Source of the DNA: Saprospiraceae bacterium
Lineage (GTDB): Bacteria > Bacteroidota > Bacteroidia > Chitinophagales > Saprospiraceae
Direction of reading: 5' to 3'
DNA: 64,000 nt
NCBI GenBank assembly: GCA_027488855.1
Contig: JAIYAV010000208.1
Coordinates: forward strand, 1 to 64,000
Shown here: in pieces, positions 23,701 through 31,530 of the stretch
Layout of the letters: each line of letters begins with the position of its first letter
How positions within the stretch are numbered: position 1 is the stretch's first letter
Notes under the pieces: generated by a model
What the model was told of the DNA's origin: nothing
The model's database searches: none
Seen by the model: the letters and a program-made list of their open reading frames with translations, nothing else
Translations under genes and position numbers: made by a program

Positions 23701-26700
23701 GGCCATTCCATACGTAGGCGAGCAGGTACTGCACGTTGCCCCGGTCGGCTTCTTTCACCAGGTAACTTTCCTCTGCCCACTTTTGGAGGCTGATCCATTT
23801 GCGGTCGCGGATGCGGTTGTCTTTTTCGGTTTCAATCAGGATTTTGAGGTTCGGCAAACCGGAGTACATCATGAGGTCGGCCATTTCATCCGGCTCAAAG
23901 CTGCTTTGGTCCCATTCCCGCATCAGGATGGTATTGGCGGGTATTTGTTTGCTTACGCTGTTGTAGGCCTGGAAGTATTTGGTGATTTCAATCTTTTCTC
24001 CCTTGGCATCCTGCGTACTCAATTCCAATGCGTAATGACCCGCACTGAGGTTCATCATCGGCAACGCCAGGCTGTCGTTTTCGGCGGTATTGAAATTTTG
24101 CTCAAAAATCAAATCCTGCTTGGCCCAGTTTTCAGGTTTGTCCTCCTGTCCAAAAGGCAGGTTGGGGAAAGCTGCCCGGAAATCTTTTTCAGCAATACTG
24201 GGGCGATCCGGAGCATCCCACAAACGATTCTGATAAGGTTGTTCAGGCCCTTTCAAGCGGGAAATTTGGACCCGACCACTGGCTGCCTGAAATTGCCCGT
24301 CCAGGTTTTGGGTGCGGATGCCCAGGTAGTAGGCTTTGGCCTGGTTCATTTTTTCCGCCAGATCCAGTTCCACATTCAAACCAATGTAACCGATGGTCAC
24401 ACTGCGCTGGGCAGAGTGGGTTTCGCCAGTAATGTCCACCACATCGGCGTACACGGTGAATTGAAATTCGGGTTTATCCGCTGCCGCCACATTCCGGTCG
24501 GGAATGGCTTGAAAAGTAATATTGAACAAGCCCTGGTCATCGGTTTGGGTTTCACCCTGGGCAATTTCCTGCTCTTCGCTATTGCCGGGCCAGTAACCAC
24601 CCCAGCGCCACATCATCCACCAGGGAATGCGGGTTTGACGCACCACGCGGTAGGTCACCTTGGCCCCAGTGATGTTGTTGCCTGCAAAGGCTTTGGCGTC
24701 GCCTTTGACCGTGATTTGCTGATCCAGTTTGGGCTCCCCTTCCAATGGCTTCATGGCTACTTCGAAGGTGGGGCGTTTGTATTCTTCTACGTTAAAACTG
24801 GTAGCAGAAGCACCAATGCTGCTGATCAGGCTCATGCGCCCGCGCAGGCCGCCCGCAGGGGCTACGAAGGTGCCGTTGAAGGAGCCATACGCGTTGGTCA
24901 CCAGTTCTTTGCGTTCAATTTCCTGATTATTGGCATCAAAGAAGGTCACGGTTACTTTGGTGTTGGTCAAAATAACTGGCTTCTCATTGGGACGATTTTC
25001 CACCGCGATACCTTTATAATAGATCGTTTGTCCGGGGCGGTAAATGGCGCGATCCAGGAAGAAGTACGTGTTTTGGGTAATGTCTTCGCGCAGCTCCCGG
25101 CTATAACTGTAATAGCTGTCGTTCAGGAACAGGTAGTCCTTGCCTTGAATGAAACGCACCCGGATGGAGCGATCGCGGATATTGGAAGAAACGAAGCCAT
25201 CTGCATCGGTTTTGGCTTTGCCAATTTCTATGTCGTCGTAGGTGCGAGAGCTCCGGTTGTATTCATTGCTGAAAAAAGTGGCTTCCACGCCGGGGATTGG
25301 GTCGCCAGTTTGGCGATTGACCACCACCAAATTCAGGGCTCCCGTATCGTCGTTGCGGGTCAGGACACCAAAGTTGGAAACGTGGAAAAAAGCGATCGCT
25401 GGGCGACGTTCCTTGGTGCCCATGGCCTCATCGTCGGCAGCCAGGAGGATGTAAAAGCCCAGATCGAGACCATCGGCTTTGATTTCGGTGAAGTGTTCTT
25501 GCAGGTCACCATCGTCGGGTAGAGTGGCCATCCACTTCCGGATGGGTTTGAGTTTGCGCAGGAATGCATCTCCGTCTTCCTGGCGCATTTTGCGGTGTTT
25601 GTCGCGTTGTTCGGGAGTGAGCTGTACCAGGCGCAGGAAGGTTTTGCTCGCATTGCGGAAACCGATCTGAATCAATATGGGCTCTTTCGGGCTACTCACT
25701 TCCTCCAGTTGCAGGTTCACGCTGCGGTTGCCGAGGCTGGCGATCAGGTTTTTACACAACTGGGCACTATTCGATTTGGGGAATTTTTTGATGCAATCCT
25801 CACAAATCGTTTTGGCCTTTTTCAGGTCAAGGCGGTATTTCTCGGTGCTTTTGTCCTGGGCGTTGAACTGCCGACCCCGTTGGGCGAAGTGTTGCGCCAT
25901 GCGGTAAGTCGCGCCGCCAGCAGCAGGATGGGTTGGGTATTTTTTAACCAAATTTTCCAAAGCCGCCAGGTAAAAGTCGACTTTATTGGCCAAAGTAGAA
26001 TTTTCGTTTACAAAATCGAGGCGCAGCAAATCTGCATCAATCAGTGCATCGGGCGCAGGGTCGTTCAGGTGTACTTTGATGACTTCCTGGTACAACAACA
26101 AGGCGCGGCGCTGGTACGAAACCTCGTCTTTGCTGGGGAAGCTAGCCGAGGCAAAACTGGCCGCTTCGCCAAAGGCAGCAGGATTGTCGATGTAAAATTT
26201 ATAGGCTGGTGTGGCCACCCGGCTCCGTGAATTGGCAAAGTGGCTGATGGCACGGTGCGCCAATATGTCGAACAGCGTTGGCCGCAGGCCTTCAGTATTG
26301 ACTCCTGGCAACAAAATGGGGTCAAAGTTTTTCAGTGGAATGCTGCGCAAACCCTGTCCTTCCACTGATGCCAGGTAAAATTTGGCGCTTTCATCCTGGA
26401 TTTGCTCTGCCGACCAGGTAGCCAGGTCATCGGGCTTGTAATCGGCAATGGTGGTACGGTTGCTGAGGCGCCAGTAATTTTCGTCCTGGTATTTTTGGTA
26501 CAACTGCCCCAACATGGACTGGAGGATGTTTTTTTCCGGAAAAGCTGCCCCATTCACTTCTTCCCGCAGGCGGTTGATGGCCAGGATTTCACCGTTTTCT
26601 TCCAGATTCGCCAGGTATTTGCTGCGGTAGATCAGGGCTTTGAGGACTTGGGCAGATTCTTTCTCTTGTTTCGCTCGGGTGTAAAGCGCGTCTACTTTTT

Positions 26701-26887
26701 CCAGTGCGGTACGCAGTAGTCCCTGATTTTCCAGGGAATCGATCTGCTTCCATTCTTTAGGATAGTCTTTCAAGGTCATTTGGCGTTGGGTTGAAAAGAT
26801 GTTTTTGCTGAACCCCGTCAAAATGACGAGTGTACTGGCAAGAGCGAGGAGTGTCCATTGGATTATTGACTTCTGATTGTTTTTCAT
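20729..26887 (-). CDS. alpha-2-macroglobulin family protein with CxEQ thioester motif
   Basis: 2052 residues from the ATG at 26887 (a start ten codons upstream would add charged residues before the membrane anchor). A hydrophobic segment near residues 9-26 has no lipobox, so it is probably a signal anchor. Then come a helical region, several macroglobulin beta domains (Y-R-P-G-Q-T-I-Y-Y-K-G opens MG2), a flexible Met/Pro/Glu-rich stretch that could be the bait region, the A2M core (F-M-P-E-L..A-L-T-R-W-K) and the thioester domain with C-S-E-Q at about residue 1501. The protein should trap attacking proteases outside the inner membrane. No PBP1C gene is adjacent; a chagasin and a papain are divergent upstream instead. 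Confidence 0.92.
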   Translation of the reverse strand: MKNNQKSIIQWTLLALASTLVILTGFSKNIFSTQRQMTLKDYPKEWKQIDSLENQGLLRTALEKVDALYTRAKQEKESAQVLKALIYRSKYLANLEENGEILAINRLREEVNGAAFPEKNILQSMLGQLYQKYQDENYWRLSNRTTIADYKPDDLATWSAEQIQDESAKFYLASVEGQGLRSIPLKNFDPILLPGVNTEGLRPTLFDILAHRAISHFANSRSRVATPAYKFYIDNPAAFGEAASFASASFPSKDEVSYQRRALLLYQEVIKVHLNDPAPDALIDADLLRLDFVNENSTLANKVDFYLAALENLVKKYPTHPAAGGATYRMAQHFAQRGRQFNAQDKSTEKYRLDLKKAKTICEDCIKKFPKSNSAQLCKNLIASLGNRSVNLQLEEVSSPKEPILIQIGFRNASKTFLRLVQLTPEQRDKHRKMRQEDGDAFLRKLKPIRKWMATLPDDGDLQEHFTEIKADGLDLGFYILLAADDEAMGTKERRPAIAFFHVSNFGVLTRNDDTGALNLVVVNRQTGDPIPGVEATFFSNEYNRSSRTYDDIEIGKAKTDADGFVSSNIRDRSIRVRFIQGKDYLFLNDSYYSYSRELREDITQNTYFFLDRAIYRPGQTIYYKGIAVENRPNEKPVILTNTKVTVTFFDANNQEIERKELVTNAYGSFNGTFVAPAGGLRGRMSLISSIGASATSFNVEEYKRPTFEVAMKPLEGEPKLDQQITVKGDAKAFAGNNITGAKVTYRVVRQTRIPWWMMWRWGGYWPGNSEEQEIAQGETQTDDQGLFNITFQAIPDRNVAAADKPEFQFTVYADVVDITGETHSAQRSVTIGYIGLNVELDLAEKMNQAKAYYLGIRTQNLDGQFQAASGRVQISRLKGPEQPYQNRLWDAPDRPSIAEKDFRAAFPNLPFGQEDKPENWAKQDLIFEQNFNTAENDSLALPMMNLSAGHYALELSTQDAKGEKIEITKYFQAYNSVSKQIPANTILMREWDQSSFEPDEMADLMMYSGLPNLKILIETEKDNRIRDRKWISLQKWAEESYLVKEADRGNVQYLLAYVWNGRAYSDHLTLNVPWSNQELKVEYQSFRDKLKPGQDEEWRLRISGPKGEQVAAEMVAALYDESLDQFAANSWYMWPFGSQSYSSYSWNNQAFGATSANYFISTNQGEVAGRAYPSLNWFGYIYDAEGGDVRLMGGRARTMARSAPDVSYSMSQEEPAMAPPSAPPGAHDLKPEAYAREKKSKDDSMELEDTPAAEAKPKPMPVDFQPRTNLKETVFFMPELATDASGAILIKFKMNEALTRWKFLGLAHTKDLKIGSTTRSVVTQKELMVQPNAPRFLREGDEIEFTAKVSNLSGQVLTGMASLQLFDAVNGQAIDAQLANNNSSQSFTVAIGQSAPLSWKLKIPVGGASAVTYRVMASAGSFSDGEENALPVLSNRMLVTETLPLFVRSKQNKNFTLASMGEGFKSSTMQPHQFTLEFTSNPAWLAVKALPYLMEYPHECSEQIFSRYYANTLAAHVVDQHPKIRQVFDKWKGSATALQSNLRANQELKSVLLEETPWVLEAQSEEKQRQQIAILFDLDRMANEEVAALGKLRERQMADGGWSWFPGGTGSWYITQHLASGFGHLAKLGVKPKLASDEMALKAIEYCDAQVAKAYEDLKKAEKEKRLKLSDDNLWDMYIHYLYTRSFYPKATSTKEATEARNYFIQQAKTYWTKKGNYQQGMLALALHRFEDKTTPAQIVKSLGERAIRSEELGMYWKSPAGYYWYEAPVETQSLMIELFAEVGKDDKAVDELKVWLLRNKQTTHWKTTKATSEAIYALLVTQGKVDMLADAQPVKLEFKQLKNKAAQASIGKAQNDAEPGTGYFKTSWKGKDIQPGMEQVSVSNPNAGIAWGAMYWQYFEQLDKIKGFEATPLTLRKKLFKEEKTATGLKLREITATEPLRPGDKLIVRVELRSDRDMEYIHLKDMRASGFEPMNVLSQYKYQDNLGYYESTGDAATHFFIDYLRKGTYVFEYPLRVVHKGTFSNGISSIQCMYAPEFSSFSSGERVEVK

Positions 26888-27093
26888 CTTGGTATGTTTA
26901 TCTAGCACCGGATGCAAAGACTGATAAAATTACATAAATAAATGTTACGAAACGGGCTTTTTATGCCTCCGTTCCTTAACTTTTACAGGGCAGCATTTAT
27001 TGTTTGAAAGTTTTTTCAAAAAAAAATCAAAAAACTGGAACGCCCCCTCCCCTCTCCAACACCTACCTATGAACGTTCTCAAAAACCATCGCT

Positions 27094-27459
27094 ATGAAAT
27101 GGTTGATCAGCCTTCTCTTGATTCTGGCACAATGCCAAACTGACCCTGACATGATCCCTGAACAACACACCATTCGCGCCAAAGCAGGCGAAAAGTTTAC
27201 GATTGAGTTACCCGGCAGCATCGCGACCGGCTACAGTTGGGCTTTGGCCAATCCGCTGGACAGTACATTTGTACAGCTGGAAAGCCAAACCCATCAGGAA
27301 TCTGAAAAAACCACCGACGGAAAATCGGGCATGGATGTATTTGTGTTCAAAGCGTTGAAACAAGGCAAGACCACGCTGGATTTTGTGTACCGGAGGCCTT
27401 TTAACAAGCAGATTCCTGCGGACCCCAAACGAGAAAGCTACACCGTACAGATTGATTAG
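27094..27459 (+). CDS. chagasin-type (I42) cysteine protease inhibitor, lipoprotein
   Basis: 121 residues. A lipoprotein signal ends at L-A-Q-C (C14). All three inhibitory loops of the I42 family can be traced: S-I-A-T-G-Y-S-W at 42-49 (the N-P-T-T-G loop), G-K-S-G at 76-79 (the G-x-x-G loop), and R-R-P-F at 100-103 (the R-P-W/F loop). Such inhibitors block papain-type enzymes. The gene for a papain-like protease starts 90 bases downstream in the same direction, so the inhibitor most likely protects the cell from it during export. Confidence 0.85.
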   Translation: MKWLISLLLILAQCQTDPDMIPEQHTIRAKAGEKFTIELPGSIATGYSWALANPLDSTFVQLESQTHQESEKTTDGKSGMDVFVFKALKQGKTTLDFVYRRPFNKQIPADPKRESYTVQID

Positions 27460-27466
27460 AAAAAAA

Positions 27467-27499
27467 GGAGATGTTGCTCCTCAGAAGAACAATATCTCC
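27467..27499 (+). other. hairpin between inhibitor and protease genes
   Basis: GGAGATGTTG pairs with CAATATCTCC (one G-U pair) just after the inhibitor stop. It has no U-tract, so it is more likely an attenuating or processing structure than a full terminator. Confidence 0.5.
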
Positions 27500-27549
27500 G
27501 CCCCCCATAAGTCCCAAAATTCTATCACCAACCCTTTAAGCAGATTACC

Positions 27550-28932
27550 ATGAAAAAGTTAACCTTTGCGGGCTTCACCAAGCCGCTGTACCTTTTTGCA
27601 CTGTTGTTGAGCGCTTGCAGCATGTACGCTCAAGTTCAAGTTCCCCAGATCTACATCAACCGTGAAATTCAAGCACCTCAGCCCATCAGATTGGAGTTGC
27701 AACAACAGCGCCAGTTCATTCTGACCCAAAAATTACCATTTGCAGTAGGATTTACCTCAGTGTCTGGTCGCTCCATTCCCCAAATCACTGGTGAAAAAGA
27801 ACCGAACCCACAGCAGCTCCAGAGCATCAACACTTACCTGCGCACCAAAACCTTCACCATCGACCCCGGTGTATTGGCTTGTAATGCAGGTTTTTCGAAT
27901 TATGATGCACGCAGCAAAGGCCATATTACTCCAGTCCGCGATCAGAGTGGTTGTGGCAGCTGCTGGGCTTTTGGTACCGTTGCGGCCTATGAGTCCAACT
28001 TTCTAAAGGTAAACGGTGGTGCAGCAAATGCATTGAATCTTTCCGAACAACAAGTACTGTCCTGCTCTGGTGGTGGTGACTGCGGTGGCGGGATGTCCAA
28101 TCTGGTTTATCAGTGGTGGGTAGATGGCAACAACAGTGTAACAACCGAAGCTTCTTATCCTTACACCAATTCCTATACAGCTTGCCAGCCCAAACCAGCT
28201 ACCTCATACAAAGCTGAAGCCTGGGGCCTGGCTGATCCAGCCGCCACCTATGCGGGTGTTGCTTCAGTAGCCAAAATCAAGGAAGCCATTTGCAAATATG
28301 GTTCAGTTGCTTCCAGTGTAATGGTGGATGGTTTGTTCCAAAACTATGTAGCTGGAGTATTCTTTGGCTTTGCCAGCAACTACGGCGCTCCTTCTTCCAA
28401 CCATGTTGTACAAATCATCGGCTGGGATGACGCCAAAGGTGCCTGGTTGATCAAAAACTCCTGGGGAACCGACTGGGGTATGGACGGCCTGATGTGGATC
28501 AAATACAATGCGAACAACATCGGTCGCCGGGCAATATGGGTGAAAGCCAAAGCCAATCTGGTAATTAATCCTGGTGTTGTTGTAAACCCTGGCATCGCAG
28601 TAAATCCTGGTTTAGTAGCTGCCCTCACCGACAACTGGGTAAACGTTGATCCTAACACGGGCGGTTTGACCAAAATCAACTTTGTAGACAATGGCAACAA
28701 CATCGCCACCTGGGGTCAGTGCTCCCCTCAAGATTGTGACTGGGGCAAAGCGCCAGTAGCCCAAGTGAATGGCAATCCAAATTATACCCACACCGCCATT
28801 TACAACCAAGGCTTTGTGCTCCGCACCCTCTACATCTCCAAACAGGCCACGAGTGTGAAAGTGGTTATGGTGAGCAAATACAATGATGCAAGGGGCACGC
28901 AGACGTCGACGATGACGTTTAAGAAAGCGTAA
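27550..28932 (+). CDS. papain-family (C1) cysteine protease with C-terminal repeat domain
   Basis: 460 residues. The N-terminus is a signal with both an A-Q cleavage site and a lipobox-like L-S-A-C at C23. A propeptide-like region reaches about residue 115. The catalytic domain has Q132 and C138 in D-Q-S-G-C-G-S-C-W-A-F, H285 in S-S-N-H-V-V and N303 in I-K-N-S-W-G-T-D-W-G. A short N-P-G repeat linker (about 338-355) leads to a domain with W-G-Q-C-S-P-Q-D-C-D-W-G, known as a repeat unit in other secreted Bacteroidota proteins. No T9SS sorting tail is seen. Its stop codon touches a heptamer array. Confidence 0.93.
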   Translation: MKKLTFAGFTKPLYLFALLLSACSMYAQVQVPQIYINREIQAPQPIRLELQQQRQFILTQKLPFAVGFTSVSGRSIPQITGEKEPNPQQLQSINTYLRTKTFTIDPGVLACNAGFSNYDARSKGHITPVRDQSGCGSCWAFGTVAAYESNFLKVNGGAANALNLSEQQVLSCSGGGDCGGGMSNLVYQWWVDGNNSVTTEASYPYTNSYTACQPKPATSYKAEAWGLADPAATYAGVASVAKIKEAICKYGSVASSVMVDGLFQNYVAGVFFGFASNYGAPSSNHVVQIIGWDDAKGAWLIKNSWGTDWGMDGLMWIKYNANNIGRRAIWVKAKANLVINPGVVVNPGIAVNPGLVAALTDNWVNVDPNTGGLTKINFVDNGNNIATWGQCSPQDCDWGKAPVAQVNGNPNYTHTAIYNQGFVLRTLYISKQATSVKVVMVSKYNDARGTQTSTMTFKKA

Positions 28933-29058
28933 ATGAGAGATGAGAGATGAGAGATGAGAGATGAGAGATGAGAGATAAGAGATGGGAGATGAGAGATGAG
29001 AGATGAAAGCGGTAACGCAAATGCGCATCTTTCATCTTTCATCTCTCATCTCTCATCT
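28933..29058. repeat. inverted heptamer array A (TGAGAGA)
   Basis: Left arm 28933-29010 repeats TGAGAGA about ten times with few changes; the right arm 29028-29058 is the same on the other strand. Together they form a large hairpin with a short central loop. The array begins on the base after the protease stop and ends on the base before the permease stop, so it is the whole gap between the two convergent genes. Confidence 0.9.
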
Positions 29059-30255
29059 TTATTTTTTTTCACTTCTGAAGAAGAAGGCAAAGCCCAGCAA
29101 AATCACCACTGCCAGCCCAGCAGGTACCATCCAGATCGAAGTCCAGTTGTGCACCCCATCCGCATTGTACAGGTCTACTACATAGCCGCTGATGTAGGAA
29201 CCGATGAACATCCCGATGCCGTAAGTAGCCAGTGTAATCATACCTTGAGCGGAACTTTTAAAGCGCACCCCAGCTTGTTGTTCGGTATAAATTTGGCCCG
29301 TTACAAAGAAAAAGTCGTAACAAACGCCGTGTAGAATAATCCCTACGATCAGCATCCAATAATTGGCTCCGGCATCGCCATAAGCGAAACAGATGTAACG
29401 CAGTGCCCAGGCCAACATTCCTACCAGCAAGATCTTTTTAATACCATACCGAATCAAGGCTACGGGCAGAACCAACATGAAAGCAATTTCGCTGATTTGT
29501 CCCCAGCTCATTTTCCCGGCAGCACCTTCCATTCCCGCTTCGTTCAAAAAAGGATTGGCAAAATTGTAATAAAAGGACAGCGGAATACAAACCAGAATAG
29601 AGCCGATGAAAAAGATCAGGTAAGATGAATTCTTCAACATACCCAGCGCTTCCAGCCCCAGGATATCACTGATTGAAATTTTTTCTTCTTTACTTTTGGG
29701 AGGAGGAGTATTGGGGAGGAAAAAGCTAAAAACACCCAATGCGGCTGACGCAATCGCTCCGATCAAAAAGGTTTGATCCAGGGACTTGGTTTTTTCTAAG
29801 GCCAAATACGCAATAATGTTACCGACCACAATCCAACCAATGGTTCCCAATACCCGCACTGGGGGAAATTCTTTTGCCGTATCACTCATTTGTCTGAAAG
29901 CAACTGCATTGACCAGCGCCAAAGTGGGCATATACAACAACATGTATGTAAGGATCAAGGGATAAAAGCCGTTAAAAGTACTTTGTTGCCCCAGCAGGTA
30001 CAACACCACTGCGCCGATCAGGTGCAAAACGCCCAGGATGCGCTGGGCGGGAAAAAAACGGTCGGCAATCAACCCAATGAAGAATGGCGCAATAATGGCG
30101 CCGATACTCACGGTTTGATAGGCAAGACCAATTTGTACCCCAGTGGCTTGGAGGTTGTCGCCCAGGTAAGTCCCCATGGTCACATACCAGGAGCCCCAAA
30201 TCAGGAACTCCAAAAACATCATGACCATCAATTGAAAACGAGTCGTTGTACTCAT
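29059..30255 (-). CDS. nucleoside permease, NupG/XapB-type MFS transporter
   Basis: 398 residues, about twelve membrane helices. The N-terminal F-L-E-F-L-I-W-G-S-W-Y and G-L-I-A-D-R-F-F loop, and the central cytoplasmic loop, fit the nucleoside:H+ symporter family of the major facilitator superfamily. The late segment G-V-C-Y-D-F-F-F-V-T-G-Q-I-Y is its best signature. It would import nucleosides across the inner membrane. It is monocistronic and convergent with the papain gene. Confidence 0.87.
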   Translation of the reverse strand: MSTTTRFQLMVMMFLEFLIWGSWYVTMGTYLGDNLQATGVQIGLAYQTVSIGAIIAPFFIGLIADRFFPAQRILGVLHLIGAVVLYLLGQQSTFNGFYPLILTYMLLYMPTLALVNAVAFRQMSDTAKEFPPVRVLGTIGWIVVGNIIAYLALEKTKSLDQTFLIGAIASAALGVFSFFLPNTPPPKSKEEKISISDILGLEALGMLKNSSYLIFFIGSILVCIPLSFYYNFANPFLNEAGMEGAAGKMSWGQISEIAFMLVLPVALIRYGIKKILLVGMLAWALRYICFAYGDAGANYWMLIVGIILHGVCYDFFFVTGQIYTEQQAGVRFKSSAQGMITLATYGIGMFIGSYISGYVVDLYNADGVHNWTSIWMVPAGLAVVILLGFAFFFRSEKK

Positions 30256-30342
30256 ATTTTGTGAAAGGCTTGGGTGAAAAAGGTAAAATTATACTTGGGT
30301 AAAAGTAAAAAAGCCGGAATAACTTTTGGTGAAATTTTCTTT

Positions 30343-30350
30343 TAATTTTG
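30343..30350 (+). promoter_or_regulatory. -7 element TAATTTTG
   Basis: Matches TAnnTTTG, 77 bases upstream of the ATG at 30428. No properly spaced -33 element. Confidence 0.4.
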
Positions 30351-30427
30351 TGGAGGGGAAATAAAAACCCAGAATGCGCTAAATATTCCTAAATTTCGGA
30401 CATCTTCCAAACCAAATTATTCAATCT

Positions 30428-31426
30428 ATGAAGCTTACACCTTTTGCCAAAATTTTAATTCTGGCGCTGGTTGCTGTGGGAATCTTTTTTGGGGTACGTA
30501 AATTTTTACCACAAAATACAGCCACAACAACGACCAAAACTGAAGAAAAAACTTCTCCGGCCAGACCCGTAGAGGAAGAAAAAGAAAAACCAAGTACCAA
30601 ATCAAAGACCACCACTAGCCGCGCGGGCTTCAGTTATTTGCCTCCCGCTCCGGTCAATGGCAAACTGAAAGGGGTTGTAGAATTGGGCGCTTCCGGTTTC
30701 AACTCGTTTATCATCAATGTTGATGCTAAAAAAACCTGGAAACTTGAAAAAGCGGAGTTTGGCTCCAGTCTGGTTTACGAAAACATGGCTACCGACGACG
30801 ATGTGCGCGCTGGGCTCAAAAACTACATCGGCAACATGCTTGCTTTTGGGGTGTCACCAAAAGACATTCACTTCGTGGTGAGTTCGGGAGCACTCAAAAC
30901 GCCGGAAACCCAAAAAATCTCCAAGGGGCTCAAAGCACTCAAGTATTTCGTCAATCCAGTTACCGCTGAACAAGAAGGTGCCTATGCACTCAAGTGTGTA
31001 TTGCCAGCCTCGTATGCAAATGAAGCTTTTGTATTGGACATTGGCTCAGGCAACACTAAAGTTTCCTGGATGGAAGCTGGTGAGATCAAAAGTGGTGAAA
31101 CTTATGGTTCCAAGTACTACCAGAACAACGTAAGTGACCAAGCGGCTTACGATGAAGCTTCTTCTATCGCTGCACAAGTTCCAGCCTCCAAGCGCAAGGT
31201 TTGTTTCATCATCGGCGGCGTTCCTTTTGAATTTGCCAAAGCCATCCGCAATGGCAAAGAACGGTATACCGTACTGACTATACCTGAAGACATTAAAGCG
31301 GAAGGTGGCAAACAAAAATCGGGCTTGAACATTTACAAGGCTTTTGCCGATGAAACAGGCTGCAAAACCTTTGTATTTGATTGGGATGCCAACTTTACGA
31401 TTGGGTTCTTGCTAGACCTAAAGTGA
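30428..31426 (+). CDS. membrane-anchored Ppx/GppA-like (ASKHA fold) protein
   Basis: 332 residues. One N-terminal membrane helix (residues about 7-23), a Thr/Glu/Lys-rich linker to about 70, then a domain with two phosphate-loop-like motifs: V-V-E-L-G-A-S-G-F-N-S near residue 82 and F-V-L-D-I-G-S-G-N-T-K-V near 204. This is the actin-like ATPase pattern of exopolyphosphatase/GppA. It is shorter than true Ppx, and the first Asp (usually D-x-G-S-N) is Glu. The anchor and linker would put the domain in the periplasm, which is odd for an ATPase-like fold. Its TGA stop is the first unit of heptamer array B. Confidence 0.7.
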   Translation: MKLTPFAKILILALVAVGIFFGVRKFLPQNTATTTTKTEEKTSPARPVEEEKEKPSTKSKTTTSRAGFSYLPPAPVNGKLKGVVELGASGFNSFIINVDAKKTWKLEKAEFGSSLVYENMATDDDVRAGLKNYIGNMLAFGVSPKDIHFVVSSGALKTPETQKISKGLKALKYFVNPVTAEQEGAYALKCVLPASYANEAFVLDIGSGNTKVSWMEAGEIKSGETYGSKYYQNNVSDQAAYDEASSIAAQVPASKRKVCFIIGGVPFEFAKAIRNGKERYTVLTIPEDIKAEGGKQKSGLNIYKAFADETGCKTFVFDWDANFTIGFLLDLK

Positions 31427-31530
31427 AAAATGAAAAATGAAAAATGAAAAATGAAAAGAATACACCAAACGGTAGAATTCAAATGGTGCACCTATTTTTC
31501 ATTTTTCATTTTTCATTTTTCATTTTTCAC
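31424..31530. repeat. inverted heptamer array B (TGAAAAA)
   Basis: Left arm 31424-31457 is TGAAAAA repeated about five times, and its first TGA is the stop codon of the preceding gene. Right arm 31495-31530 is the complement. The histidine kinase gene on the other strand ends inside it: its last five codons and TGA (31513-31515) are array sequence. Confidence 0.9.

Noticed and set aside
23558-25522. Long open frame on the strand opposite the alpha-2-macroglobulin gene
   Set aside because: It is a mirror frame of a strongly supported gene, has no recognisable domain and no promoter.
28933-29058. Possible CRISPR array
   Set aside because: The units are seven bases long without spacers and are inverted around a centre; no cas genes are present.
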